Origin: DAHUXD01 sp963736455
Lineage (GTDB): Bacteria; Acidobacteriota; Thermoanaerobaculia; UBA5066; Gp7-AA6
DNA length: 64,000 bases
Assembly: GCA_963736455.1 (NCBI GenBank)
Contig: CAVTON010000001.1
Span: 2,294,001 to 2,358,000, forward strand
Reading direction: 5' to 3'
The notes beneath the pieces were generated by a model. It did not search any database, had not been told where the DNA came from, and saw only the letters and a list, made by a program, of their open reading frames with translations. Within the stretch, counting starts at the first letter, position 1. Each line of letters begins with the position of its first letter. Made by a program: the position numbers and the translations under genes. Positions 50,863 to 58,858 of the stretch are shown here, piece after piece.

Positions 50863-52923
50863 ATGACGATTAGCCGCCGATCCTTTCTCAAAGCTGCAGC
50901 AGCCATCGGTGCTTCGTTCGCATGGGCCGGACCGGCTCGAGGTTCGCGTGTCCACTGGAATGAGCGGCGTGATCTCTATCCCCAGGGGGTCGCCTCGGGT
51001 GATCCCGATCCGCACAGCGTCATCCTGTGGACGAGGCGTCCGTTTGCCCAGGACACACGCCAGCTGCTGACCGTCGAGGTCGCCGAGGATGAGGCATTTC
51101 GCCGGGTCATTGCGCACGCACAGGCGCCGGTCTCGAGCGCCGCGGACTGGACCGCGCGCGTTCTGATTGGCGGACTCAAGCCGGCGCGCATTTACTGGTA
51201 TCGGTTTACCGACACCGCCGGAAACGGCAGCCGGGTCGGCCGCACGATCACTGCACCGTTGCCAAACGATCCGCGCACGGTGAACTTCGCATTCGTGAGC
51301 TGTCAGGATGTCAACGAGGGCAAGCTCAACGCCTATCGCCGGATGATTTACGAAGATGAACGCGCTCCCGCCGCCCAACAGCTCGACTTCGTTCTGCACC
51401 TGGGCGATTTCATCTACGAGGTGGTCGAGTATCCCGACGAGGTGAAGACACGCTACGATCGCACGATCTATGAGGTGGCGCGCTTCCCGGACGGCGCAAA
51501 GGCCGGCAACTTCCACGTACCGCTGACCATCGATGGCTACCGGGCCATCTACAAGGGCTATCTCGCCGATCCCGACCTCCAGGATGCTCGCGCGCGCTGG
51601 CCGTTCGTCGCCATGTGGGACAACCACGAATTCTCGTGGCAAGGTTGGCAGAGCATCCAGCAGGCCGGCAAGGCGCGGCCGGGCCAGAGCATCAAGGTCG
51701 CCGCCAACCAGGCATGGTGGGAATATCTGCCATCGCGCTGCAAGAAGGTCAGCGGACCCTCGCTCGAAAGCTTCGATCCGCCCGCGGTGACGAATGTCGC
51801 AATCGAAAAGTGGGACGAGAACGGCCTCGGCGACGAGCCAAACAACCTGGCCGCGATCAACAGCCTGATCGGCTACCGCTCTTATCGCTACGGCAGACAC
51901 CTCGACCTCATCATCACCGATCAGCATAGCTATCGCAGCGCCGACCCGTTCAGCGACCCGGCGGCCGGAGCTTTCGGGCCGGAGTTCCCGGGCATGTTTC
52001 CGGAGGACGTGGCGCAGGTGTTCGACGGCGGCCGTGCCTTCAACGGCGGGAATCCGCCGGCGGAAGTCAGCTTCAATGGCGCGCATGTTCCCAATTCGCA
52101 GCGCAACGCACCGCCGCAGACGATCCTCGGCGCCGAGCAGAAAGCCTGGTTCAAAGACCAGCTCCGCAATTCAACCGCGACGTGGAAAATCTGGGGCAAT
52201 TCGGAAGGCGCACCCGACTCGCGCGCCGACCCGCAAAATCTGCCGTCGGGCCTGACCAAGGAAACGTGGCCAAAGACCACCTATGCCACGCTCTCCACCG
52301 GAGATTACGGCACGGCCTACAGAGAGCGCGCCGAGATCTACGACCTCGTGCGCGACGCAAAGATCACCGGCTTCGCGATCGTTTCCGGCGACCGCCACAG
52401 CTTCTGGGCGGGCTACGCGACCTCGGAACTGCCGCCAGGCAAGTTCGATCCCGTAGGCTTGAGCTTCGTCGGCGCCTCGCTATCGAGCCCAGGAACCATG
52501 GAAGCCTACGAGCACAGTTTTTCCAAGACCGATCCGCTGCGCCCGCTGTTCCTCGCCGATCGGCCGGACGGCGCGAAGCCCGAGTGGACGTTCAACATGC
52601 TGGTGAAGCACGGCGTCCGCTCATGCCTTGAATATGCCAGGAGCTTCGACCTCAAGCGCGCCCGGTCGCTGTCCAACCCGGATCTCGCTCCGCACCTCGA
52701 GTTCGTCGATCTCGGAGGACACGGTTATGCGAAGGTCCAATTGTCGGCCGATGAGATGCGCACGGAATATGTCTGCATCCCACGCCCCATTGCGCGCAGC
52801 GAAAGACCGGACGGGGGGCCCATCAGGTATCGGGTATTACACACTGCTGCACTGTGGAAGAGCGGAGAGCGCCCGCAGCTGAAGACATCGGTGCTCGAAG
52901 GCGACGTTGGACTGGCGATGTGA
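50863..52923 (+). CDS. phoD: PhoD-like alkaline phosphatase (phosphodiesterase), Tat-exported
   Basis: The 686-residue protein has a twin-arginine signal (SRRSFLKAAAAIGASFAWAG), an N-terminal PhoD domain (GVASGDPDPHSVILWTR) and the metallophosphoesterase core: CQDVNEGKLNAYRRM, HLGDFIYE, MWDNHEFSW, SGDRHSFWAGYAT. These motifs supply the Fe/Ca ligands of PhoD. It releases phosphate from esters in the periplasm. Its GC content is visibly lower than its neighbours (about 57-65% in sampled rows against about 73% in the adjacent DUF885 gene). It is flanked by near-identical 23-bp direct repeats, so transfer is possible. Confidence 0.93.
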   Translation: MTISRRSFLKAAAAIGASFAWAGPARGSRVHWNERRDLYPQGVASGDPDPHSVILWTRRPFAQDTRQLLTVEVAEDEAFRRVIAHAQAPVSSAADWTARVLIGGLKPARIYWYRFTDTAGNGSRVGRTITAPLPNDPRTVNFAFVSCQDVNEGKLNAYRRMIYEDERAPAAQQLDFVLHLGDFIYEVVEYPDEVKTRYDRTIYEVARFPDGAKAGNFHVPLTIDGYRAIYKGYLADPDLQDARARWPFVAMWDNHEFSWQGWQSIQQAGKARPGQSIKVAANQAWWEYLPSRCKKVSGPSLESFDPPAVTNVAIEKWDENGLGDEPNNLAAINSLIGYRSYRYGRHLDLIITDQHSYRSADPFSDPAAGAFGPEFPGMFPEDVAQVFDGGRAFNGGNPPAEVSFNGAHVPNSQRNAPPQTILGAEQKAWFKDQLRNSTATWKIWGNSEGAPDSRADPQNLPSGLTKETWPKTTYATLSTGDYGTAYRERAEIYDLVRDAKITGFAIVSGDRHSFWAGYATSELPPGKFDPVGLSFVGASLSSPGTMEAYEHSFSKTDPLRPLFLADRPDGAKPEWTFNMLVKHGVRSCLEYARSFDLKRARSLSNPDLAPHLEFVDLGGHGYAKVQLSADEMRTEYVCIPRPIARSERPDGGPIRYRVLHTAALWKSGERPQLKTSVLEGDVGLAM

Positions 52924-52963
52924 CGGACCCTGGCAGGCATGGGTGGCGTGATGGAGCCGCCCA

Positions 52964-52986
52964 ACATGCGCGCGCAGCGGACTCGC
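52964..52986 (+). repeat. Direct repeat, right copy, flanking phoD
   Basis: ACATGCGCGCGCAGCGGACTCGC, 41 bp after the phoD stop; two mismatches to the left copy at 50596-50618. It is preceded by GCCCAAC and followed by GC-rich palindromic sequence, which faintly recalls attC-like elements, but no partner GTTRRRY end was found within the gap. Confidence 0.55.
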
Positions 52987-53080
52987 GGCAATGCCGCGAC
53001 CGCTCGCGGCGTGAGAAGTCACCCGAGCGACGCGAGGGTGGAGGCTCACGCCGCGGGAGCCTGAGCGGAGTGAGGGGCCA

Positions 53081-53117
53081 GCCGGGCGGTCGAGCGCCTT
53101 TGCGCGAGCCGCCCGGC
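53081..53117. terminator. GC-rich hairpin between convergent phoD and BI-1 genes
   Basis: Inverted repeat GCCGGGCGG and CCGCCCGGC with inner GCGC pairs and a short CTTT-containing loop. The gap 52924-53167 is otherwise gene-free. Likely a transcript end for both converging genes; no T-tract is seen. Confidence 0.5.
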
Positions 53118-53167
53118 GGTGCGCCGCGCGGTGCGGCGCAGGCCCCGAACGACGCGGAGGCGACGGT

Positions 53168-53884
53168 TTAGTCTCTCCGTCCCCCGAACAAACGCAGCAG
53201 GAAAAGAAACAGGTTGATGAAATCGAGGTAGAGCGCCAGGGCGCCGACCACCGCGTACGAGCCCGTCCGGCCGTCCGGAAGCGCGACCGCCATTGCCTTC
53301 AGCCGCTGCGCGTCCCAGGCCGTCAGTCCGGTGAAGACGATGACACCGACGACCGAGATGACGAACTGCAGCGCCTCGGACTTCCAGAAGAAGCCCACGA
53401 TCGACGCGAGAATGACGCCGATCAGGCCCATGAAGACGAACTGGCCGACGCCGGCGAGACTCCGCTTCGTCGTCGAGCCGTACAGCGCGAGCGCACCGAA
53501 CATCCCGGCCGTCACCACGAACGTCGACACGATCGACGTGCCCGTGTAGAGCAGGAAGATCGAGGCGAGGGTCGCGCCGTTCAGCGCCGAATAGAGGAGA
53601 AACAGGCCCGCCGCCGTGCTCGACTCCATCTTCTGGACCCGCGCGGAGAGATAGAAGACGAGGCCGAGCTCCGCGATGATGAGCCCGAAGAACACGATCT
53701 TGTTGCCGAAGATCGCCTGCCGGAGAGCCGGGGAACCCGCGACGGCCAGCGAGACCACGGCCGTCAGAGCGAGACCCACGCACATCCACCCGTAAACCTT
53801 CCGAAGAAACGCCGTGACGCGCTCGGCCGAGACGGCGCCGGCGGCCCCGAGGGCGGGTGGGGAAGACACCGAAAACTGGTCCAT
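53168..53884 (-). CDS. Bax inhibitor-1/YccA family membrane protein
   Basis: The 238-residue protein has seven transmembrane helices and the BI-1 pattern. FLRKVYGWMCVGLALTAVVSL is the first helix, and DAQRLKAMAVALPDG followed by GALALYLDFINLFLFLLRLFG is the characteristic C-terminal Asp-containing segment. The family forms proton-sensitive calcium channels or regulates membrane proteases (YccA). ATG 53884 is chosen because GGAGGAAAT lies directly before it; an earlier in-frame ATG would add residues overlapping the TPR gene. Downstream of the TPR gene. Confidence 0.93.
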   Translation of the reverse strand: MDQFSVSSPPALGAAGAVSAERVTAFLRKVYGWMCVGLALTAVVSLAVAGSPALRQAIFGNKIVFFGLIIAELGLVFYLSARVQKMESSTAAGLFLLYSALNGATLASIFLLYTGTSIVSTFVVTAGMFGALALYGSTTKRSLAGVGQFVFMGLIGVILASIVGFFWKSEALQFVISVVGVIVFTGLTAWDAQRLKAMAVALPDGRTGSYAVVGALALYLDFINLFLFLLRLFGGRRD

Positions 53885-53924
53885 GATTTCCTCCGAAGGC
53901 GGGATTCTATCCCGGCCGATCGAG

Positions 53925-54404
53925 CTAATGGATCCGGTAGCGTAGGCCGTCCAGCAGCCGGAGCGCCAGGGCATCGCCGGGATGCTCGGCCAGAGCGCCT
54001 TCGAGCTCGGCGATCGCTTCCGCCACCTCGCCTCGGGCCGCCCGGAGCCGGCCGAGGTTCAGGTACGGAAAGTGACGCGGCTCGTACCTGACCGCGCGCT
54101 TGGCCTTCTCGAACCAGGGGATGGCCTCGTCGGCGCGGTCCTGCTCCATCAGGTAGCACCCGATGTCGTTGTACGGGTTGCCGAAATCGGGGTCGGTCGC
54201 GATGGCCTTCCGGCACTCGAGGATGGCTTCGTCCAATCGTCCCGCGAAGGAGTAGGCCCACCCGCGGAAGGTATAAGCCTCGGCCGTCGGATGCGTCTCG
54301 AGGGACCGCGTGAAGAGGGCGATCGCCTCCTCGAGGTCGCCGGCGAGGAGGCGCTGCGTGCCTTCGTGCCAGAGCTCGAGGGCGCGGTCGGGATCCTGAG
54401 GCAT
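53925..54404 (-). CDS. TPR repeat protein
   Basis: The 159-residue protein has four to five tetratricopeptide repeats. WHEGTQRLLAGDLEEAIALF, YTFRGWAYSFAGRLDEAILE, YNDIGCYLMEQDRADEAIPW and PYLNLGRLRAARGEVAEAIA each show the TPR W/G/A positions. No signal peptide, so it is probably a cytoplasmic protein-binding scaffold. ATG 54404 starts just before the first repeat. It lies 40 bp upstream of the BI-1 gene and may be co-transcribed. Confidence 0.88.
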   Translation of the reverse strand: MPQDPDRALELWHEGTQRLLAGDLEEAIALFTRSLETHPTAEAYTFRGWAYSFAGRLDEAILECRKAIATDPDFGNPYNDIGCYLMEQDRADEAIPWFEKAKRAVRYEPRHFPYLNLGRLRAARGEVAEAIAELEGALAEHPGDALALRLLDGLRYRIH

Positions 54405-54443
54405 GGCCGTCGCGATTATCTCTCCGGAGCTACAATTCATGAC

Positions 54444-54872
54444 GTGAGCGACGAGCGCAAGTATCGCCATCGAGGCTACATGGATTCCGGCTCCGACTCC
54501 TCGGGTCGGCGTCCTTCGGGGCCGAGGCCGCCCCGCGAGGGACCGCGCGGTCGCGGAGCCGATCAGGACAAGGCGGTCGTCTTCCGCTGCAAGCACTGCG
54601 GCGAGCGCGTGCTCGATCTCGATTCGATCGGCGCCGCCGCCCTATGCCGCAAGTGCGGCGAGGCCCTGCACGCGTGCGCGCAGTGCTCCCACTTCGACAC
54701 GTCGGCGCGATTCGAGTGCTCGAAGCCGATTCCCGCGCGCATCGCATCGAAGAAGGCCGCCAACGAGTGCACGTTCTACGCGCCGGCGAAGACCTTCGAC
54801 CTGACCGGCAGTCGCGGCTCCGCCACGCCCGACGATGCCCGATCGGCATTCGACGCCCTCTTCAAGAAGTGA
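54444..54872 (+). CDS. Small zinc-ribbon protein
   Basis: The 142-residue protein has a disordered, Pro/Gly/Arg-rich N-terminus of about 50 residues. A Cys cluster follows: RCKHCGERVLDLD, LCRKCGEALHACAQCSHFDT and CSKPI...NECTFYAP. Three C-x2-C pairs and further Cys suggest two zinc sites. FECSKPI and the C-terminal FDLTGSRGSATPDDARSAFDALFKK are characteristic of a conserved family whose function I do not know. GTG 44444-type starts are common here; 54444 is a GTG. It is followed by the palindromic repeat array at 54876. Confidence 0.72.
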   Translation: MSDERKYRHRGYMDSGSDSSGRRPSGPRPPREGPRGRGADQDKAVVFRCKHCGERVLDLDSIGAAALCRKCGEALHACAQCSHFDTSARFECSKPIPARIASKKAANECTFYAPAKTFDLTGSRGSATPDDARSAFDALFKK

Positions 54873-54875
54873 GCC

Positions 54876-55142
54876 CCTGCGGCGGGGAAACGCCGCATCG
54901 GAATCCGGGCCGGCGAAGCCGGGCCGGGTTCCGAAAAAGACCTGCGGCGGGGAAACCCTGCGGCGGGGAAACGCCGCATCGGAATCCGGGCCGGCCCTGC
55001 GGCGGGAAAACGCCGCATCGGAACCCGGGTCGGCGAAGCCGAGCCGGATTCCGAAAAAGACCTGCGGCGGGGAAACCTTGCGGCGGGAAAACGCCGCATC
55101 GGAATCCGGGCCGGCGAAGCCGGGCCGGATTCCGAAAGAGAC
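54876..55142. repeat. Palindromic repeat array with 120-bp higher-order period
   Basis: Six CCTGCGGCGGG-type unit starts lie at 54876, 54941, 54957, 54996, 55061 and 55077. Spacings are 65, 16, 39, 65, 16, so the pattern repeats every 120 bp. Full units contain two hairpins: TGCGGCG-GGGAAA-CGCCGCA and a longer CGGAATCCGG...CCGGC-GAA-GCCGG...CCGGATTCCG. One copy (near 55021-55055) has C to T on one arm and G to A on the other, keeping the pair. Lies between convergent ends of the zinc-ribbon and UDG genes. No cas genes and no spacers. Confidence 0.8.
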
Positions 55143-55152
55143 GCGCCCGTCA

Positions 55153-55827
55153 TCATGAGGCGCGTGACCGCCGAGGGCTCGCCAGCCTCCGCGCGCGGCG
55201 CAGAACCGTGCGCAGCATCGGCGCCGTGAGCACTCCCGTGAACGTGTTCTGCTGGCTCGGATGGTAGGTCGCGAGCAGCCAGTCCTCGCCGATCCGATAC
55301 CGCGCGCCGTGCGAGAACCGCGGCTTCGGTCGAGGCAGCGTCGCGCCCTCATCCCCGAGAAGGCGAAGGCACTCGCCGAACGCGAGCGCTCCGAGCGCGA
55401 CGAGGACGCGGGGCCTCGCCGCCGCGGCGAGATCCGCCGCGAGATAGTCGCGGCAGCTCTCGATCTCGGACGGGCGCGGCCGGTTCTCCGGAGGAGCGCA
55501 GCGGCAGACCGCGGTCAGGAGAGCTCCGTGCAGAGCCAGCCCATCGCGCCGTGAGACGGAGTCCGGCTGGTTCGCGAACCCGGCCGCGTGGAGAGCCGCG
55601 AACAGGAAATTTCCGGATTCGTCGCCCGTGAACATCCGCCCCGTGCGGTTCGCGCCGTTCGCGGCGGGTGCGAGACCGACCAGCAGGATCGGTGAACCCC
55701 GCTCGCCGAAGGCCGGAACGGGCCTCGACCAGTAGCGCTCGCCGGCGAATCTCCGCGGAGGGTTCCGTGCCGTCTCCTCGCGCCATGCCACGAGACGCGG
55801 GCACCGGCGGCAGCCGGTCAGGCTCAC
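55153..55827 (-). CDS. Family 5 uracil-DNA glycosylase
   Basis: The 224-residue base-excision repair enzyme has LTGCRRCPRLVAWRE, the N-terminal C-x2-C part of the 4Fe-4S cluster site. GLAPAANGANRTGRMFTGDE is the catalytic motif A with the family 5 hallmark 'GLAPAxxGANRTGR'. ATYHPSQQNTFTG is motif B with the catalytic-loop HPS. Together these indicate UdgB-type enzymes that remove uracil and other deaminated bases. GTG 55827 overlaps the stop of the upstream small gene (GTGA); an earlier start would overlap that gene. Confidence 0.93.
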   Translation of the reverse strand: MSLTGCRRCPRLVAWREETARNPPRRFAGERYWSRPVPAFGERGSPILLVGLAPAANGANRTGRMFTGDESGNFLFAALHAAGFANQPDSVSRRDGLALHGALLTAVCRCAPPENRPRPSEIESCRDYLAADLAAAARPRVLVALGALAFGECLRLLGDEGATLPRPKPRFSHGARYRIGEDWLLATYHPSQQNTFTGVLTAPMLRTVLRRARRLASPRRSRAS

Positions 55828-56018
55828 TTCTTGGCGGGAAGGCCTTTCGGAACGCCCATGGAGCGCCAGCGCTTCTTGTTGTCCTCCCACTCCTTCTCCG
55901 CGCGCTTGCGGTTCACGGCCGCCGCCTCCGCGCGCCGGTCGTCGTCGCTCGGCGCGGGGCCCGGTTCCGGGGTCTCGCCGGCCTCCCTGGTGTCCGCCAT
56001 GCGGCCCATTCTAGCCAT
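55824..56018 (-). CDS. Small charged hypothetical protein
   Basis: The protein has 64 residues from ATG 56018 (58 from ATG 56000). It is strongly charged and largely disordered, with a helical middle (RAEAAAVNRKRAEKEWEDNK) and a conserved-looking end WRSMGVPKGLPAKK. No family was recognised. ATG 56018 overlaps the stop of the upstream cupredoxin gene by one base (TAATG), and its own stop overlaps the UDG start, so it is part of one transcript. It may help UDG or be an unrelated small protein. Confidence 0.6.
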   Translation of the reverse strand: MARMGRMADTREAGETPEPGPAPSDDDRRAEAAAVNRKRAEKEWEDNKKRWRSMGVPKGLPAKK

Positions 56019-56533
56019 TACTCGACGATGAGGCTCCCGATCATCCCCGCGTGCTGCTCCGGATCGCCGCCGCAATCGCTCTGCGTGCAGGCGAAGGGAT
56101 AGGTGCCCCGTTGGTAGGGCTGAGGCGTGAAGGACGGGATGACGAAGTCGTGGCCCGCGGAGATGTCGTCGGTCGGCGGCAGGCCGAGCTCGCTGATTCC
56201 CGAAAAGCCGTGCCGCGGGTTCGGCGTGCCGAGCGGGTCCACGTCGTGAAAGACGAGCATGTAGACGACGCCGACATGGAGAACCAGCGGCGGCGAGACC
56301 GGCCCGCCGGGTGAGAAGTCCCAGGCCCGGACGTTGACCACGATGCTCTGAATCGGAGGCGCCGTCGGCGTCGCCGGCGGGACAGGAGTCGAAGTGGCGG
56401 TCGGAGCGGCCGGCGCGCTCGGAGCGGCCGTCGGCGTCGAAGCCGGGCCCGTCACGGTGTCGCTGCCCTTGCATCCGCCGGAGAGCGCAACGGCGCCGCC
56501 GAGGAGCGCGATCGCGAGGCGCGAAGGCGTCAT
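56018..56533 (-). CDS. Cupredoxin lipoprotein with CuA-like Cys pair
   Basis: The 171-residue protein has a lipobox (ALSGGC, Cys21), a Pro/Thr-rich linker and a cupredoxin domain. Candidate copper ligands are His108 and the C-terminal loop CTQSDCGGDPEQHAGM (Cys149, Cys154, His161, Met164). That loop resembles the C-x3-C-x-x-x-H-x-x-M site of cytochrome oxidase subunit II and N2O reductase CuA but with insertions. It could be a binuclear CuA-like electron carrier or a mononuclear site. Encoded 57 bp downstream of a second cupredoxin lipoprotein, on the same strand. Confidence 0.75.
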   Translation of the reverse strand: MTPSRLAIALLGGAVALSGGCKGSDTVTGPASTPTAAPSAPAAPTATSTPVPPATPTAPPIQSIVVNVRAWDFSPGGPVSPPLVLHVGVVYMLVFHDVDPLGTPNPRHGFSGISELGLPPTDDISAGHDFVIPSFTPQPYQRGTYPFACTQSDCGGDPEQHAGMIGSLIVE

Positions 56534-56589
56534 CGTGATTGGACGACCGAGCCATGCTCACCGTTGACACGGCCCGGGCGCCGCGCGGC

Positions 56590-57036
56590 CTACTGAACGA
56601 CGACGGTCCCCTGCATCATCGTGCCGTGCACCAGGCAGAAGTACGGGAAGGTGCCGGCCGCCGGGAACGTGTGCTGGAACGTCATCCCCGAGCCGACGCC
56701 CGAATCCCAGAGTCCATCGGCGACACAGCCGAAGGGACAGGTTCCCGACGTCGTCGAGTGGGTACCCGAGCTCCAGACCCACTGGATCGCACCCCCGACG
56801 GGGATCGTGCTCGTCGAAGTTCCGCTGACGGGGTCGAAGAAGGAGGTCGTGCGCTGGCCGCTCGCGTCCGTTCCGACGAACACCGTCCGCGACACACTCG
56901 GCGTCGGCGTCGGGCCGCTCGGCGTCGGCGTCGGCGAAGGTCCGGTCATCGTGTCGTCGCAGCCGACGGCCGCCAGGAGAATGAGCGCCCGAATCGCGAT
57001 TCGCGCGGCGCGCCGACGGAGTGCCATGCCGCGCAT
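56590..57036 (-). CDS. Plastocyanin-like cupredoxin lipoprotein
   Basis: The 148-residue protein has a lipobox (LLAAVGC, Cys26), a TPSGPTPTPS linker and a type 1 copper domain. His93 (GTHSTTSG) and the closing loop YFCLVHGTMMQG (Cys134, His137, Met140/141) give the His-Cys-His-Met set of plastocyanin and azurin-like proteins. A second Cys pair (CPFGC, 100-104) is extra. It probably carries electrons in the periplasm with the other cupredoxin just downstream. ATG 57036 used; 57027 is also possible. Divergent from tyrS. Confidence 0.85.
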   Translation of the reverse strand: MRGMALRRRAARIAIRALILLAAVGCDDTMTGPSPTPTPSGPTPTPSVSRTVFVGTDASGQRTTSFFDPVSGTSTSTIPVGGAIQWVWSSGTHSTTSGTCPFGCVADGLWDSGVGSGMTFQHTFPAAGTFPYFCLVHGTMMQGTVVVQ

Positions 57037-57075
57037 GCTAACGCTGCAGGCCCGCCCTTATAATCCCCGCCCACC

Positions 57076-58290
57076 GTGACGACCCCCCCGTCCCCGCTCG
57101 AAAACCTGCGCCGCGGCTCGGTCGACCTGATCGACGAAGAGGACCTCGCCCGAAAGCTCGCTCGCGGCCCGGTCACGGTCAAGGTGGGCTTCGACCCCTC
57201 GGCGCCGGACATCCACCTCGGCCACACGGTCATCCTCCGGAAGATGCGGCACTTTCAGGACGCGGGCCACCGGGTCGTCTTCGTGATCGGAGACTTCACG
57301 GGAATGATCGGCGATCCGTCGGGAAAGAAGACGACGCGCCCGCAGCTGACGCGCGAAGAGATCGAGGCGAACGCGAAGACCTACACGAACCAGGCCTTCA
57401 AGATCCTCGACGCGGGAAAGACCGTCATCGAGTTCAACAACCGCTGGCTCGGAGCCCTCGGCGCGGCCGGCTTCGTGCGCCTGGCGTCCCGCGTCACGGT
57501 CGCGCGCATCCTCGAGCGCGACGACTTCCAGAAGCGCTGGAAGGCGCAGCAGCCGATCGCCCTGCACGAGCTGCTCTATCCGCTCGCCCAGGGCTACGAT
57601 TCGGTGGCGCTGAAGGCCGACGTCGAGCTCGGTGGAACCGACCAGCTCTTCAACCTCCTGGTCGGCCGCGACCTGATGCGCGCCGAGGGGCTCGAGCCGC
57701 AGGTCGTCATGACTCTGCCGCTGCTCGTCGGCACGGACGGCGTCGAGAAGATGTCGAAGTCGCTCGGCAACGCGATCGGCGTCCTCGACCCCCCGGGCGA
57801 CATGTTCGGCAAGGTCATGTCGATTCCGGACGCGCTGCTCTGGAACTGGTACGAGCTGCTGACCGACGAGCCGATGTCCGACCTCGCGGCGAGGAAGAAG
57901 CGCGTCGAGGAGGGCGCGGAGAATCCACGCGATGCCAAGGCGCGGCTCGGCCGGTTGATCGTCGCGCAGTTCCACGGCGCCGACGCGGCGGAGCGTGCCG
58001 AGGAGGACTTTCGGCGCGCCTTCTCACGGGGAGAGGTCCCCGCCGACGTCGAGACGAGAGAGGTCCCGGCGCCGGACGGCGGACCCGCCGCGAGGACGCT
58101 CGTCGCGCTCGGTCTCGCGGCCTCGATGCGCGAGGCGCGCCGCAAGATCGCCGAGGGCGCGCTGAGCTTCTATGCCGACGGAACGCCCGGACCGCGGGAC
58201 GTCCGCGATCCCGACGAAGGGCTCGCCGCCCTCGGCGCCGGCGTGCTGCGCCTGGGGCGCCGGTTCATCCGCGTGGCCTGGACGAAATAG
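57076..58290 (+). CDS. tyrS: Tyrosyl-tRNA synthetase
   Basis: The 404-residue class I synthetase contains GFDPSAPDIHLGHTVILRKM with the HIGH-like HLGH motif. LKADVELGGTDQLFNLLVGRDLMR is a TyrRS signature, EKMSKSLGN the second catalytic motif. A C-terminal S4-like RNA-binding domain (LAASMREARRKIAEGALSFY) follows. Charges tRNA-Tyr in the cytoplasm. It belongs to the TyrRZ-like branch by sequence length and the short S4. GTG at 57076 is the only start before HLGH at normal distance. Its end overlaps the convergent fur gene by 26 bp. Confidence 0.96.
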   Translation: MTTPPSPLENLRRGSVDLIDEEDLARKLARGPVTVKVGFDPSAPDIHLGHTVILRKMRHFQDAGHRVVFVIGDFTGMIGDPSGKKTTRPQLTREEIEANAKTYTNQAFKILDAGKTVIEFNNRWLGALGAAGFVRLASRVTVARILERDDFQKRWKAQQPIALHELLYPLAQGYDSVALKADVELGGTDQLFNLLVGRDLMRAEGLEPQVVMTLPLLVGTDGVEKMSKSLGNAIGVLDPPGDMFGKVMSIPDALLWNWYELLTDEPMSDLAARKKRVEEGAENPRDAKARLGRLIVAQFHGADAAERAEEDFRRAFSRGEVPADVETREVPAPDGGPAARTLVALGLAASMREARRKIAEGALSFYADGTPGPRDVRDPDEGLAALGAGVLRLGRRFIRVAWTK

Positions 58291-58777
58291 GCACCGGCCC
58301 GGAACCCGAAGCATCGACGCGGGCCGCGGTGCTGGACGACTTGGCCCGCGGATGGCAGCGCCGGCAGATCCCGCGCATCTGGTGGCTGTGCGAGAGAAGC
58401 AGGAACCCGTGTCGCGCGGCCACCTCGTCCTGCAGGGCCTCGATGCGCGGCTCGAAGAACTCGATCACGCGGCCGCACTGGTCGCAGATCAGGTGGTCGT
58501 GATGGTCGCCGGCGTGGAGACGCTCGTACCGGTATCCCGCCTCGCCGATGCGCAGCTTGCCGACGACGCCGGCCTCGACGAGCAGCTCGAGGGTCCGGTA
58601 GATGGTGGCCCGCGAGATCTTCTTGTGCTTGGCGCGCAGGCGCACGAGCAGCTCGTCCGGCTCGACGTGCTCGTGCTTGCTGAAGACCTCGTCGAAGAGG
58701 GCCTGGCGCTCGGAGGTCAGCTTCAGGCCTCGCCGTTCCAGGTACTTGCGGAAGATCTGCAGCTCGCGGCGGTTCAT
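58265..58777 (-). CDS. fur: Ferric uptake regulator (Fur family)
   Basis: The 170-residue protein has the Fur DNA-binding winged helix (GLKLTSERQALFDEVFSKHE, HKKISRATIYRTLELLVEAG). The metal-binding C-terminal domain follows: HHDHLICDQCGRVIEFFEP, with C-x2-C and the His-rich HHDH regulatory site, and CRRCHP as the second zinc Cys pair. It represses iron uptake genes with Fe2+. A Fur-box-like palindrome lies 4 bp upstream of its start (58782-58798), implying autoregulation. ATG 58777 is chosen; upstream ATG in frame (MRPSRNP) lies within that site. It is divergent from the FTR1 permease, 82 bp away. Confidence 0.92.
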   Translation of the reverse strand: MNRRELQIFRKYLERRGLKLTSERQALFDEVFSKHEHVEPDELLVRLRAKHKKISRATIYRTLELLVEAGVVGKLRIGEAGYRYERLHAGDHHDHLICDQCGRVIEFFEPRIEALQDEVAARHGFLLLSHSHQMRGICRRCHPRAKSSSTAARVDASGSGPVPISSRPRG

Positions 58778-58781
58778 GGGA

Positions 58782-58798
58782 TTGCGACTCGGTCTCAA
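58782..58798. promoter_or_regulatory. Fur-box-like palindrome between fur and FTR1 genes
   Basis: TTGCGACTCGGTCTCAA: inverted-repeat arms TTGcGAC and GTCtCAA around a CTCGG-type centre. It resembles the 7-1-7 TGAGA-x-x-x-TCTCA variant of Fur boxes and the similar site at 60545. It lies in the divergent promoter region of fur (-) and the iron permease (+). Confidence 0.55.
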
Positions 58799-58858
58799 TT
58801 GCGATAGTCTTCCCGATCCCGGCCAAAGTCAAGAGGGCCGGCAGGAAGGAACACGACG

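Noticed and set aside
52957..53010. A complete integron attC site next to phoD.
   Set aside because: GCCCAAC and GCAGCGGAC are present but no GTTRRRY partner or integrase was found, so only direct repeats are reported.
54876..55142. A CRISPR array.
   Set aside because: There are no regular spacers, the intervals are 65, 16 and 39 bp, hairpins fill the units, and no cas gene is nearby.
58265..58290. Overlap of tyrS and fur as a sign of a misplaced gene end.
   Set aside because: Both end sequences are complete. A 26-bp tail-to-tail overlap is unremarkable here, since the FTR1 and DUF3465 genes also overlap by 14 bp.
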